DNA of 64,000 bases from Streptomyces narbonensis (GCF_014649015.1 NZ_BMSF01000011.1:124001-188000), one strand, 5' to 3'; shown: positions 50,698-59,985, numbered from the stretch's first letter. Numbers and translations are program-made. Notes: generated from the sequence alone by a model not told the origin.

Positions 50698-50804
50698 GCG
50701 CCGTATTCTCCCCCGCCGCCCTCCACCTCGCACGCGCGTGCACACCGATCTCCCCGGATCCCTACGCCGCCCACACGCGCGCGCGTGCGCCTAGGCTGGC
50801 TGGC

Positions 50805-51494
50805 ATGGCCACGTTGATCCTCGTCCGGCACGGACGCTCCACCGCCAACACCTCCGGAGTCCTCGCCGGGCGCATGCCCGGGGTCGCGCTCGACGAGCGG
50901 GGGGCGGCGCAGGCCGCCGCGCTGCCCGGGCGGCTCGCGGGCGTTCCGCTCGCCGCCGCCGTCTCCAGCCCCCTCCAGCGCTGCCGGGAGACCCTGCGGC
51001 CGCTGCTCGACGCCCGCCCCGACCTCCCGCTGCACGTCGAGGAGCGGATCAGCGAGTGCGACTACGGCGACTGGTCCGGCCGCAAGCTGGCCGAGCTGAG
51101 CGACGATCCGCTCATGGAGGTCGTCCAGGCCCACGCCTCCGCGGCCGCCTTCCCCGGGGGCGAGTCCATGCGTGCCATGCAGCACCGTGCCGTCGAGGCC
51201 GTACGGGACTGGAACGCCCGGATCGAGGCCGAGCACGGCGAGGACGCCACGTACGTCATGTGCTCCCACGGCGACATCGTCAAGTCGATCGTGGCGGACG
51301 CCCTCGGCCTCCACCTCGACCTTTTCCAGCGCATCCACGTCGACCCCTGCTCGGTCACCGTCATCCGCTACACGCGGCTGCGCCCCTTCCTCGTGCGCCT
51401 CGGCGACACCGGCGACTTCGCCGGACTCGTCCCCCGGGAGACCTCCGACAGCAGCGGTGCGGCGGAGGTCGGCGGTGGTGCGGGCGCACCGTGA
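50805..51494 (+). CDS. Histidine phosphatase, MSMEG_4193-type
   Basis: 229 residues of the phosphoglycerate-mutase/acid-phosphatase superfamily. The catalytic motif is LVRHGRSTANTSG at residues 6-18, with Arg-Gly-Glu pair ISECDYGDWSGR, and the second His in MCSHGD. It hydrolyses a phosphomonoester. The order phosphatase, DUF3090, PI3/4-kinase-like protein and mshC is the same in mycobacteria (Rv2135c, Rv2134c, Rv2133c, Rv2130c, from memory), so the substrate may be a mycothiol intermediate. It is a good candidate for the unidentified MshA2 phosphatase. Confidence 0.88.
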   Translation: MATLILVRHGRSTANTSGVLAGRMPGVALDERGAAQAAALPGRLAGVPLAAAVSSPLQRCRETLRPLLDARPDLPLHVEERISECDYGDWSGRKLAELSDDPLMEVVQAHASAAAFPGGESMRAMQHRAVEAVRDWNARIEAEHGEDATYVMCSHGDIVKSIVADALGLHLDLFQRIHVDPCSVTVIRYTRLRPFLVRLGDTGDFAGLVPRETSDSSGAAEVGGGAGAP

Positions 51495-51561
51495 TCCCTT
51501 CGCGCAGTAGGGTGGACGCGCCGCTGTAGTACGACTGTCGAGACTTTAGGGAGCCGGGAAC

Positions 51562-52152
51562 GTGTCCCGTCAGGTGTTCCTCTACGACCCACCGGAGCGT
51601 TTCGTGGCCGGCACGGTCGGGCTGCCTGGCCGCCGTACGTTCTTCCTCCAGGCGTCCGCGAGCGGCCGGGTCACGAGTGTCGCGCTGGAGAAGGCACAGG
51701 TCGCCGCGCTCGCCGAGCGCATCGACGAGCTCCTGGACGAGGTCGTGCGCCGCACCGGCGGCAACGCCCCCGTCCCCTCGATCGCCCCCGCCGACAGCGC
51801 GGACACCGCCCCGCTGGACGCCCCCGTCGAGGAGGAGTTCCGGGTCGGCACCATGGCGCTCGCCTGGGACGGCGAGGAGCAGCGCCTGATCGTCGAGGCG
51901 CAGGCGCTCGTCGAGCTCGACGTGGAGTCCGAGGAGGACCTCGCCGAGGCCGAGGAGCGGATGCTCCAGGACGAGGAGAACGGCCCGCCGATGCTCCGCG
52001 TCCGGCTCAGCGGCGCCCAGGCCCGGTCGTTCGCCAAGCGGGCCCTGGACGTCGTCAACGCCGGCCGGCCGCCGTGCCCGCTGTGCAGCCTGCCGCTCGA
52101 CCCCGAGGGGCACGTCTGCCCGCGCCAGAACGGATACCGCCGGGGAGCATGA
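51562..52152 (+). CDS. DUF3090-family protein
   Basis: 196 residues. The family core MSRQVFLYDPPERFVAGTVG and a C-terminal zinc-ribbon-like CPLCSLPLDPEGHVCP mark DUF3090, found almost only in actinobacteria next to the mshC region. Its role is unknown. GTG 51562. Its stop overlaps the next ATG (ATGA), so the two are translated together. Confidence 0.9.
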   Translation: MSRQVFLYDPPERFVAGTVGLPGRRTFFLQASASGRVTSVALEKAQVAALAERIDELLDEVVRRTGGNAPVPSIAPADSADTAPLDAPVEEEFRVGTMALAWDGEEQRLIVEAQALVELDVESEEDLAEAEERMLQDEENGPPMLRVRLSGAQARSFAKRALDVVNAGRPPCPLCSLPLDPEGHVCPRQNGYRRGA

Positions 52153-52955
52153 GCAGCAGCCCCGAGACCCTGTCGGCCGCCGAGCTGCTCGCCCACGGTG
52201 AGCTCACCGTGCGCGGCCGGGTCGGCGAGGCGTCCAACGCCGTGCTGTACTGCTCCGTCGTCCACGAGGGCCGCGAGGCGGCCTGTGTGTACAAGCCGGT
52301 CGCCGGGGAGCAGCCCCTGTGGGACTTCCCGGACGGCACCCTCGCCCAGCGCGAGGTCGCCGCGTACGAGATCTCCGAGGCCACCGGCTGGGGGCTGATC
52401 CCGCCGACGGTGCTCCGCGAGGGTCCGTACGGCGAGGGCATGGTCCAACTGTGGATCGAGGCCGACCAGGAGGCGCAGCTCCTCGCCCTCACCGAGGACG
52501 AGGAGGCGGGGGAGGGGTGGAAGGCCGTCGGGCCCGCCCAGATCGCCGAGGACCGCACCGCGCTCCTCGTCCACGCCGACACCCCGGAGCTGCGGCGGCT
52601 GGCCGTCCTGGACGCCGTCATCAACAACGGCGACCGCAAGGGCGGACACCTGCTGCCGGCCCCCGACGGGCGTCTGTACGGCATCGACCACGGGGTCACC
52701 TTCCACGTCGAGGACAAGCTGCGCACGCTCCTGTGGGGCTGGGCGGGCGAGGAGCTGCCCGCCGAGGCGATCTCGGTCCTGGACGACCTCGACCGGGCCC
52801 TGACGCCCGGAGCACCCCTCGTGACCCGTCTGGCGGAACTGCTCACAGGCGCCGAGGTGGCGGCCGTACGCGCGCGGGTGGCGGCGCTGCGGGCGAGCGG
52901 GCGGCACCCGGAGCCCTCGGGGCTCTGGCCGCCGATCCCCTGGCCGCCGGTCTGA
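52149..52955 (+). CDS. SCO1664-family PI3/4-kinase-like protein
   Basis: 268 residues. The conserved kinase-like parts are NAVLYCSVVHEGREAACVYKP (Lys of a phosphatidylinositol-kinase-like fold), DAVINNGDRKGGHLLPAP and YGIDHGVTFH (metal-binding catalytic loop with Asp). This is the bacterial SCO1664 group of the phosphatidylinositol 3- and 4-kinase superfamily, whose substrate is unknown. Proteins with this fold phosphorylate inositol or peptides. Its ATG overlaps DUF3090 by four bases. Inositol-phosphate is a mycothiol precursor, and mshC follows 150 bp downstream. Confidence 0.88.
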   Translation: MSSSPETLSAAELLAHGELTVRGRVGEASNAVLYCSVVHEGREAACVYKPVAGEQPLWDFPDGTLAQREVAAYEISEATGWGLIPPTVLREGPYGEGMVQLWIEADQEAQLLALTEDEEAGEGWKAVGPAQIAEDRTALLVHADTPELRRLAVLDAVINNGDRKGGHLLPAPDGRLYGIDHGVTFHVEDKLRTLLWGWAGEELPAEAISVLDDLDRALTPGAPLVTRLAELLTGAEVAAVRARVAALRASGRHPEPSGLWPPIPWPPV

Positions 52956-52960
52956 GACCG

Positions 52961-52978
52961 GGCCGAAAGGTTTCGGCC
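52961..52978. terminator. Hairpin after the kinase-like gene
   Basis: 8-bp perfect arms (GGCCGAAA and complement, 52961-52968 and 52971-52978) around two bases. It may be a partial terminator between the kinase-like gene and mshC. Confidence 0.5.
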
Positions 52979-53106
52979 ATCACGTATCGGGGCGCGCGGA
53001 CCCCTGGGGGGTATGCAGGCAAGCCTCCGACCCGCAAGAGTGCCTAATTGGTCAAGATCCCGGATCCGGTTCGTATCCGGAACACCTGTCCGGTTACGCT
53101 CGGGTC

Positions 53107-54336
53107 ATGCATGCCTGGCCCGCTTCTGAGGTCCCCGCCCTTCCCGGCAAGGGCCGCGACCTCCGGATCCACGACACCGCGACCGGCGGACGAGTCACCC
53201 TCGCCCCCGGCCCCGTCGCCCGTATCTACGTCTGCGGCATCACGCCGTACGACGCGACCCACATGGGTCACGCGGCGACCTACAACGCGTTCGACCTCGT
53301 TCAGCGCGTGTGGCTCGACACCAAGCGGCAGGTGCTGTACGTCCAGAACGTGACGGACGTGGACGACCCGCTGCTGGAGCGCGCCATCCGTGACGGCATC
53401 GACTGGGTCGGCCTCGCAGAGCGGGAGACCGCCCTCTTCCGCGAGGACATGACCGCCCTGCGGATGCTGCCCCCGCAGCACTACATCGGCGCCGTCGAGG
53501 CCATACCGGGCATCGTCCCGCTCGTCGAGCAGCTCAGGGACGCCGGGGCCGCCTACGAGCTCGACGGCGACATCTACTTCTCCGTCGACGCCGACCCGCA
53601 CTTCGGCCAGGTCTCGAACTACTCCGCCGAGCTGATGCGCCACCTCTCCGCCGAGCGCGGCGGTGACCCCGAGCGCCCCGGCAAGAAGAACCCGCTCGAC
53701 CCGATGCTGTGGATGGCCGCCCGCCAGGGCGAGCCGAGCTGGGACGGCGGCAGCCTCGGCGCCGGGCGCCCCGGCTGGCACATCGAGTGCGTCGCCATCG
53801 CCCTGGACCACCTCGGCATGGGCTTCGACGTGCAGGGCGGCGGCTCCGACCTGATCTTCCCGCACCACGAGATGGGCGCCTCCCACGCCCAGTCCCTCAC
53901 CGGCGAGTTCCCGATGGCCAAGGCGTACGTCCACGCCGGCATGGTCGGCCTGGACGGCGAGAAGATGTCCAAGTCCCGGGGCAACCTCGTCTTCGTCTCG
54001 CGCCTGCGGCGCGACGGCGTCGACCCGGCCGCCATCCGCCTCGCGCTCCTCTCCCACCACTACCGCGCCGACTGGGAGTGGACCGACCAGGTCCTCCAGG
54101 ACGCCGTGGAGCGGCTCGACCGCTGGCGCGCCGCGGTCTCCCGCCCCGACGGCCCGTCCGCGGACGCGCTCGTCGAGGAGGTCCGCGAGGCCCTCTCCGA
54201 CGACCTCGACGCCCCGGCCGCCCTGGCCGCCGTCGACCGCTGGGCCGCGCTCCAGACCGCCGAGGGCGGCACGGACGAGTCCGCCCCCGGTCTCGTCTCC
54301 CGCACCGTCGACGCGCTCCTGGGCGTCGCCCTGTAA
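53107..54336 (+). CDS. mshC: L-cysteine:1-D-myo-inosityl 2-amino-2-deoxy-alpha-D-glucopyranoside ligase
   Basis: 409 residues, a cysteinyl-tRNA-synthetase paralogue. HIGH motif is THMGHA near residue 57, and KMSKS is at residues 286-290. MshC joins cysteine to GlcN-Ins in mycothiol biosynthesis, the step before MshD acetylation. The zinc ligands for Cys (YVCGITPYD and HHE) are present. ATG 53107. A strong terminator follows. It is distinct from true cysS, which is longer and has a different C-terminus. Confidence 0.95.
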   Translation: MHAWPASEVPALPGKGRDLRIHDTATGGRVTLAPGPVARIYVCGITPYDATHMGHAATYNAFDLVQRVWLDTKRQVLYVQNVTDVDDPLLERAIRDGIDWVGLAERETALFREDMTALRMLPPQHYIGAVEAIPGIVPLVEQLRDAGAAYELDGDIYFSVDADPHFGQVSNYSAELMRHLSAERGGDPERPGKKNPLDPMLWMAARQGEPSWDGGSLGAGRPGWHIECVAIALDHLGMGFDVQGGGSDLIFPHHEMGASHAQSLTGEFPMAKAYVHAGMVGLDGEKMSKSRGNLVFVSRLRRDGVDPAAIRLALLSHHYRADWEWTDQVLQDAVERLDRWRAAVSRPDGPSADALVEEVREALSDDLDAPAALAAVDRWAALQTAEGGTDESAPGLVSRTVDALLGVAL

Positions 54337-54366
54337 GGGGCGCCTCGGAGCAACCTCCTTTCGGGC

Positions 54367-54412
54367 AACCGCCCTTGGACTTCCCGACGAAGTCCAAGGG
54401 CGGTTCCTTTTT
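54367..54412. terminator. Rho-independent terminator of mshC
   Basis: 16-bp perfect arms (AACCGCCCTTGGACTT and complement, 54367-54382 and 54390-54405) with a 7-base loop and CCTTTTTG after it. It is the clearest intrinsic terminator in the window. Confidence 0.92.
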
Positions 54413-54451
54413 GTCCTGTCGCGATGCTCGAATCTGCGCTAAATAGGCCTC

Positions 54452-57400
54452 ATGCAATCATCAATGCGCATGAGAGCTGCAGTCGCCGGTGCACTGCTCG
54501 GGTTGCTCACCGCCTTCGCGGGACCCGGTGGCAGCGCCTCGGCCGACCCGTCCGACACCACCGTCGGCGACGTCACCGGCTTCACCGCCGACGGAGCCTC
54601 CTACCGGCTGACCGCGGGCCAGGCGGAGGCCCGCGTCTCCTTCGTCACCGCCGACACCTTCCGCATCGAACTCGCCCCCGACGGTAGGTTCACCGACCCC
54701 ACAGGCTCCGACATCGTCCTGCCCCAGGGCCCGCCCCCGGCCACCCGCTGGCGCGACCTCGGCGACCGGTACGAGCTCGGCACCTCCGCGGTCACCCTGC
54801 GCGTCACCAAGTCGCCGCTGCGCTTCTCCGCCGTACGCGCCGACGGCACCCCGCTCTGGACCGAGTCCCAGGGCCTCACCTGGAACCAGGACCGCACCAC
54901 CCAGACCCTCGCCCGCGGCGCCGACGAGCAGTTCTACGGCGCCGGCATGCAGAACGGCCGCGGCAACACCACCCACCGCGACAAGACCGTCGAGGTGGGC
55001 GTCGACTACAACTGGAACGACGGCGGCCACCCCAACTCCGTGCCGTTCTACCTCTCCTCGGCCGGCTACGGCGTCTACCGCAACACCTACGCGCCCAACA
55101 CCTACGCCTTCACCGAGCCCGTCACCACCACCGCGAAGGAACGGCGCTTCGACGCCTACTACTTCGCCGGGACCGGACGGGACGCGCTCAAGGACGTCAT
55201 CGGCCAGTACACCCGCCTCACCGGCAAGCCCTTCCTGCCGCCCGTCTACGGTCTGGAGATCGGCGACGCCGACTGCTACCTCCACAACGCCAACCGAGGC
55301 GAACGCCGCACCCTCGACGCCCTGAAGGTCGCCGACGGCTACGTCGAGAACGACATGCCCAACGGCTGGATGCTCGTCAACGACGGCTACGGCTGCGGCT
55401 ACGAGGACCTCGCCGAGGCCTCCACCGGCCTGGGCGAGCGGGGCATGAAGCTCGGCCTGTGGACCGAGGACGGCCTCGACAAGCTCGCCGACCAGGTCAA
55501 GGCCGGTCAGCGGGTCGCCAAGCTCGACGTCGCCTGGGTCGGCGCGGGCTACAAGTTCGCCCTCGACGGCTGCAAGGACGCCCACGCCGGCATCGAGGCC
55601 AACAGCGACGCCCGCGGCTTCACCTGGGCCCCCGAGAGCTGGTCCGGCGCCCAGCGCTGCGGAGTCCAGTGGTCCGGCGACCAGTCCGGCACCTGGGAGT
55701 ACATCCGCTGGCAGATCCCCACCTACGCCGGCGCCTCCATGTCCGGCCTCGCCTACACCACCGGCGACGTCGACGGCATCTTCGGCGGCAGCGCCAAGAC
55801 GTACACCCGCGACCTCCAGTGGAAGACCTTCCTGCCGGTCACGATGACCATGGACGGCTGGGCCGCCAACGACAAGCAGCCCTTCCGGTACGGCGAGCCG
55901 TACACCTCGATCAACCGCGCCTCCCTCAAGCTCCACGAGGCCCTGCTCCCGTACATCTACAGCCACGCCCACCAGGCCACGAAGACCGGCGTCGGCCTCG
56001 CCCGGCCGCTCGCCCTGGAGTACCCGGACGACCCGAAGGCCTCCACCGACGCCGCCAAGTACGAGTTCCTCAGCGGCGAGGACTTCCTCGTCGCCCCCGT
56101 CTACCAGGACGCCGTGGAGCGCGACGGCATCTACCTCCCCAAGGGCACCTGGATCGACTACTGGAGCGGGCGGACCTACGAGGGCCCCGTCACCGTCGAC
56201 GACTACAGCGCCCCGCTCGACACCCTGCCCCTCTTCGTCCGGGCCGGGGCGACCGTCCCCATGTGGCCCGGAGACATCCGCTCGTACACCGACCGCGCCC
56301 CCGCCGACCCGATCGCCTGGGACGTCTACCCGAAGGGCACTTCCTCCTTCGAGCTGTACGAGGACGACGGCGTCACCCGCGAGCACCGCGGCGGCCGGTA
56401 CGCCACCCAGCGCGCCGAGGTCCGCGCCCCGAACCGCGGCCCCGGCGACGTCTCCGTCCGCATCGGCGCGAGCAAGGGCACGTACACCGGGAAGCCCACC
56501 GCCCGGCCGTACGCCTTCACCGTCCACACCGGCGACGCCCCCGGCGCCGTCCGGCTCGACGGGAGCAGGCTGCCCGCCCTCACCTCCCGCGCCGCCTTCG
56601 ACGCGGCCGCCCAGGGCTGGTGGTACGACCGCGACGAGCGCGGGGGAGTGGTCCGGGTCAAGACCGCCGCCCTTCCCACCGACCGCGCCTTCGAGCTGCG
56701 ACTGACCGAGACCAGCGCGGTCGGCGGCGCCGTACCGGGCGCGTCCGCCACCCTCGCCGTCCCCGCCGGCCAGGAACTCGGCGCGGGCACCCCGAGCACG
56801 GTCGCGGTCGACGTCACCGCGGGGACCCGGGACGCCACCGACGTCCGTGTCGCGCTCGCCGCCCCGGCGGGCTGGCAGGTCACCCCGGCCGCACCGATCG
56901 GCCGGATCCCGGCCGGCACCACCCGGCGCGTGGACGTGGCCGTCACCCCCGCGGCGGACGCGAAGCCCGGCGAGGCCACCCTCACCGCGAGCGCGCGCCA
57001 CCGCGCCGCGGGCACCGACCGCACCGCCACACAGCGGTTCGCGGTCGGCGTGATGCCCCCGCCGCCGACGGCCGACGCCTGGGCGAGCGACCTGGTCTGG
57101 CTGCGCTCCACGAACGGCTGGGGGCCGCCCGAACGCGACCGCTCCAACGGCGAGTCGGGCGCCGCCGACGGCCGGACGCTCACCCTGGCCGGGAAGACCT
57201 ACGAGAAGGGGATCGGCGGCCACGCCGACTCCGACATCGAGGTCTACCTGGGCGGACGCTGCACCGCCTTCACCGCGGACGTCGGCATCGACGACGAGAT
57301 CAACGGCTATGGGGACGTGGCCTTCTCCGTCGAGGCGGACGGCAAGGTCCTGTGGACCTCGCCGCGACTGACGGGCGCCTCCGCGACCCTGCCGGTGGAC

Positions 57401-57508
57401 GTCGACGTGACCGGGGCCCGGCACGTCCGGCTGCGGATCACGGACACCAACGGGTCGAAGAGCGGCGACCACGGGGACTGGGCGGCGGCCCGGTTCACCT
57501 GCACGTGA
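54452..57508 (+). CDS. Secreted GH31 alpha-glycosidase with NPCBM domain
   Basis: 1018 residues. Signal peptide to about residue 31 (GPGGSASA). GH31 N-domain, then the barrel with WMLVNDGYGCGYEDL, nucleophile Asp in AKLDVAWVG (about D359) and acid-base Asp in WSGDQSGTW (about D410). After the barrel come the C-terminal beta domain, a NEW3-like linker domain (about 765-865) and an NPCBM carbohydrate-binding domain at the end (about 875-1018, GKTYEKGIGGHADSDIEVYL). Exported, so it acts on polysaccharides outside. The specificity (alpha-glucosidase, galactosidase or xylosidase) is not settled. In S. coelicolor PAC2 and mshC appear to be neighbours (from memory), so this gene may be an insertion. 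Confidence 0.9.
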   Translation: MQSSMRMRAAVAGALLGLLTAFAGPGGSASADPSDTTVGDVTGFTADGASYRLTAGQAEARVSFVTADTFRIELAPDGRFTDPTGSDIVLPQGPPPATRWRDLGDRYELGTSAVTLRVTKSPLRFSAVRADGTPLWTESQGLTWNQDRTTQTLARGADEQFYGAGMQNGRGNTTHRDKTVEVGVDYNWNDGGHPNSVPFYLSSAGYGVYRNTYAPNTYAFTEPVTTTAKERRFDAYYFAGTGRDALKDVIGQYTRLTGKPFLPPVYGLEIGDADCYLHNANRGERRTLDALKVADGYVENDMPNGWMLVNDGYGCGYEDLAEASTGLGERGMKLGLWTEDGLDKLADQVKAGQRVAKLDVAWVGAGYKFALDGCKDAHAGIEANSDARGFTWAPESWSGAQRCGVQWSGDQSGTWEYIRWQIPTYAGASMSGLAYTTGDVDGIFGGSAKTYTRDLQWKTFLPVTMTMDGWAANDKQPFRYGEPYTSINRASLKLHEALLPYIYSHAHQATKTGVGLARPLALEYPDDPKASTDAAKYEFLSGEDFLVAPVYQDAVERDGIYLPKGTWIDYWSGRTYEGPVTVDDYSAPLDTLPLFVRAGATVPMWPGDIRSYTDRAPADPIAWDVYPKGTSSFELYEDDGVTREHRGGRYATQRAEVRAPNRGPGDVSVRIGASKGTYTGKPTARPYAFTVHTGDAPGAVRLDGSRLPALTSRAAFDAAAQGWWYDRDERGGVVRVKTAALPTDRAFELRLTETSAVGGAVPGASATLAVPAGQELGAGTPSTVAVDVTAGTRDATDVRVALAAPAGWQVTPAAPIGRIPAGTTRRVDVAVTPAADAKPGEATLTASARHRAAGTDRTATQRFAVGVMPPPPTADAWASDLVWLRSTNGWGPPERDRSNGESGAADGRTLTLAGKTYEKGIGGHADSDIEVYLGGRCTAFTADVGIDDEINGYGDVAFSVEADGKVLWTSPRLTGASATLPVDVDVTGARHVRLRITDTNGSKSGDHGDWAAARFTCT

Positions 57509-57592
57509 CCGGACGAGGGCCGACGGACCGACCGTCCGAGGGCCTGAGGGCCTGAGGGCCTGAGGGTCTGACGGCGTGACGGTCTGAAACGC

Positions 57593-57628
57593 GTACGGGA
57601 GGGGCGCCCTCGGGCACCCCTCCCGTAC
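57593..57628. terminator. Bidirectional terminator hairpin
   Basis: 17-bp arms with one mismatch (GTACGGGAGGGGCGCCC, 57593-57609 and 57612-57628), between the convergent GH31 and PAC2 genes. Just before it are short CTGAGGGC tandem repeats at 57536-57570. Confidence 0.85.
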
Positions 57629-57634
57629 CGACCG

Positions 57635-58726
57635 CTACTCCGGGGAGTCGCCGTCCCCGCTCTCGCCGGGCGGCTCGTCCGCCGGGCCTTCGTCGGCCGG
57701 CTCCGGACCCGCGCCAGCCTCCGGTGCCGACTCCGGTCCCGGTCCCGGGGTCGGCCTCTCGGGCTTCTCGGGCTTCTCCGGCCGCTCCGGCTTCGGCGGC
57801 CTCGTCCGGCCGCTCCCGCTGTCCCGCAGGAACGGCGAGTCGCCGCCCTCCGTCGCCACCCCGGGACCGCCGCCGGGCCCGGTGCCCGGCTCGCGCCGCC
57901 GCAGATAGCGCTCGAACTCGCGCGCGATGGCCTCGCCCGAGGCCTCCGGCAGCTCCGCCGTGTCCCGCGCCTCCTCCAGCGTCTGCACGTACTCCGCGAC
58001 CTCGCTGTCCTCGGCGGCCAGCTGGTCCACGCCCAGCTGCCACGCCCGCGCGTCCTCGGGCAGCTCGCCGAGCGGGATGCGCAGACCGATGAGGTCCTCC
58101 AGGCGGTTGAGCAGCGCGAGCGTCGCCTTCGGGTTCGGCGGCTGCGACACGTAGTGCGGCACCGCCGCCCAGAGGCTCACCGCGGGCACGCCCGCGTGCG
58201 TGCACGCCTCCTGGAGGATGCCGACGATGCCCGTCGGGCCCTCGTAGCGGGTCTCCTCCAGGTCCATCGTCCGCGCCAGATCCGGATCGGACGTCACCCC
58301 GCTGACGGGGACGGGCCGGGTGTGCGGCGTGTCCCCGAGCAGCGCGCCCAGGATCACGACCATCTCCACCCCCAGCTCGTGGGCGAAGGCGAGCAGCTCG
58401 TTGCAGAAGGAGCGCCAGCGCATGGAGGGCTCGATCCCGCGTACGAGCACGAGGTCACGGGGTTTGTCGCCGCCGATCCGGACCACGGAGAGCCGGGTCG
58501 TCGGCCAGGTGATCTTCCGGACCCCGTTGTCCAGGAAGACCGTGGGACGGTTGACCTGGAAGTCGTAGTAGTCCTCGGCGTCGAGGGCCGCGAACACCTC
58601 GCCCTTCCATTCCCGGTCCAGATGGGCGACCGCGGTGGAGGCTGCGTCGCCGGCGTCGTTCCAGCCCTCGAACGCGGCCACCATGACCGGGTCGATCAGC
58701 TCGGGTACCCCCTCGAGCTCGATCAC
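57635..58726 (-). CDS. PAC2-family protein
   Basis: 363 residues. PAC2 core: VAAFEGWNDAGDAASTAVAH, VDREWKG, and VILGALLGDTPHTRPVPV with AVPHYVSQPPNPKATLALL. PAC2 proteins are linked to proteasome assembly in eukaryotes and archaea; the actinobacterial function is unclear. The C-terminal 80 residues are Pro/Glu/Gly-rich low complexity. GTG start at 58726. In S. coelicolor the homologue appears to be beside mshC (from memory), as here apart from the GH31 gene. Confidence 0.9.
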   Translation of the reverse strand: MIELEGVPELIDPVMVAAFEGWNDAGDAASTAVAHLDREWKGEVFAALDAEDYYDFQVNRPTVFLDNGVRKITWPTTRLSVVRIGGDKPRDLVLVRGIEPSMRWRSFCNELLAFAHELGVEMVVILGALLGDTPHTRPVPVSGVTSDPDLARTMDLEETRYEGPTGIVGILQEACTHAGVPAVSLWAAVPHYVSQPPNPKATLALLNRLEDLIGLRIPLGELPEDARAWQLGVDQLAAEDSEVAEYVQTLEEARDTAELPEASGEAIAREFERYLRRREPGTGPGGGPGVATEGGDSPFLRDSGSGRTRPPKPERPEKPEKPERPTPGPGPESAPEAGAGPEPADEGPADEPPGESGDGDSPE

Positions 58727-58868
58727 CCAGCGCCTCCTTCTTCGAAGTTCCTGTCGTACGGACCAACCTTACGGCTTTCCGGCGGTCCGTCCGCAGCCCC
58801 CGGACAGCCCCGAAAACCCTTGCGGCCTTGATCGACTACCCAGGAACTCGCCTCCGCACACGGCGCGC

Positions 58869-59930
58869 TCACTCCTCCCAGAGCGTGCTCGGCGCCTCCC
58901 TCCGCACGACCGGCGCGATCTCCTCGGCGAAGCGCTGGAGCGTCTCGGCCTGCTCGGCCGTGGACTGGCCGAAAGCGTCGAGGGTGACGGACTGGAGGTC
59001 GTGCCCGTAGTGCTCGTGGTAGCCGAGGATCTTGTCGATGATCTGCTGCGGCGAACCGATCAGCTGGGGCCCGCCCGCGATCGCGTCCTCGATCGTGCGG
59101 AACGGGGTGTTGTAGCCGGCCTTCCCCTCCAGATGCGGCCGGAAGCTCTGCCGCACCTTCGCCTCGTACAGATCCCGGTAGCGGGCGACCGCCTGCTCGG
59201 CGGTGTCCGCGATGAGCAGCCCGCCCGAACCGGCCGCCACGCGCGCGTGGGCCGGATCGTGCCCGTACTCCTCGAACTTCTCGCGGTAGTGGGCGATGAG
59301 CCGCGCGTACGCCTCCCTCGGCTGGATCGCGTTGGCGGTGAAGAGGGGATCGCCGTGCTTCGCCGCGAGCTCGGGGGAGTTGAGGCTGGTCGCCGAGCCG
59401 TGCCAGATCCGCGGCGGACCGGCGTACGGGCGGGGAATCGTGGTGACGTTCTTCAGCGGCGGCCGGAACTCGCCCTCCCAGTCGACGCCCTCCTCCGACC
59501 AGAGGCGGCGGAGCAGCTCGTACTTCTCCTTCTGGAGGTCCCACTGCCGCCCCTCGTCCAGGCCGAAGAGGTCGAAGTGGCCGGCCTCCGCGCCCTTGCC
59601 GACGACGAGTTCGAGCCGGCCCCTGGAGAGCTGGTCGAGGGTGGCGTAGTCCTCGGCGACCCGGACGGGGTCGAGGACCGCGACGACGGTGACGCCGGTG
59701 AGGAGCCGGATCCGGTCGGTGCGGGCCGCCAGGGCGGCGAGCAGCACGGTCGGCGCGGAGGAGAGGAACGGGCCCGCGTGCCGCTCGCCGACCGCGTACG
59801 CGTCGAAGCCGAGGTGCTCGGCGGTCTCGCCGAGGGTGACGACCTGCTCCAACCGGTCGGCGGCGGTGGGAAGTTCGCCGGTGAGCGGGTGCGGGGAGTG
59901 GGGGACGATCGAGAGGACCTGGAATTTCAT
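58869..59930 (-). CDS. LLM-class flavin-dependent oxidoreductase
   Basis: 353 residues. Luciferase-like barrel with LGFDAYAVGERHAGPFLSSAP at the start and SRGRLELVVGKGAEAGHFDLFG, and a late QQIIDKILGYHEHYGHD. This is the bacterial luciferase-like monooxygenase family using FMN. ATG 59930. It lies between the PAC2 gene and glpD, in a place where S. coelicolor may have no gene (from memory). Substrate unknown. Confidence 0.88.
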   Translation of the reverse strand: MKFQVLSIVPHSPHPLTGELPTAADRLEQVVTLGETAEHLGFDAYAVGERHAGPFLSSAPTVLLAALAARTDRIRLLTGVTVVAVLDPVRVAEDYATLDQLSRGRLELVVGKGAEAGHFDLFGLDEGRQWDLQKEKYELLRRLWSEEGVDWEGEFRPPLKNVTTIPRPYAGPPRIWHGSATSLNSPELAAKHGDPLFTANAIQPREAYARLIAHYREKFEEYGHDPAHARVAAGSGGLLIADTAEQAVARYRDLYEAKVRQSFRPHLEGKAGYNTPFRTIEDAIAGGPQLIGSPQQIIDKILGYHEHYGHDLQSVTLDAFGQSTAEQAETLQRFAEEIAPVVRREAPSTLWEE

Positions 59931-59985
59931 GGGTCCACTGTGCGCGCGGAGTGTTGCGGCGGTGTGGACGGCGCGTGGCACGCCG

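Noticed and set aside
52979..53045. A riboswitch before mshC
   Set aside because: Short stems and a GGCAAGCC segment were noticed, but no known riboswitch core could be matched.
53041..53106. Sigma-R promoter (GGAAT-N18-GTT) before mshC
   Set aside because: GGAAC and GTT are present (53080-53095) but the spacing is about ten bases, not eighteen.
54461..57472. 1003-residue minus frame opposite the GH31 gene
   Set aside because: Composition Gly/Val/Asp/Ala-rich with no domain; the + strand gene has all catalytic motifs.
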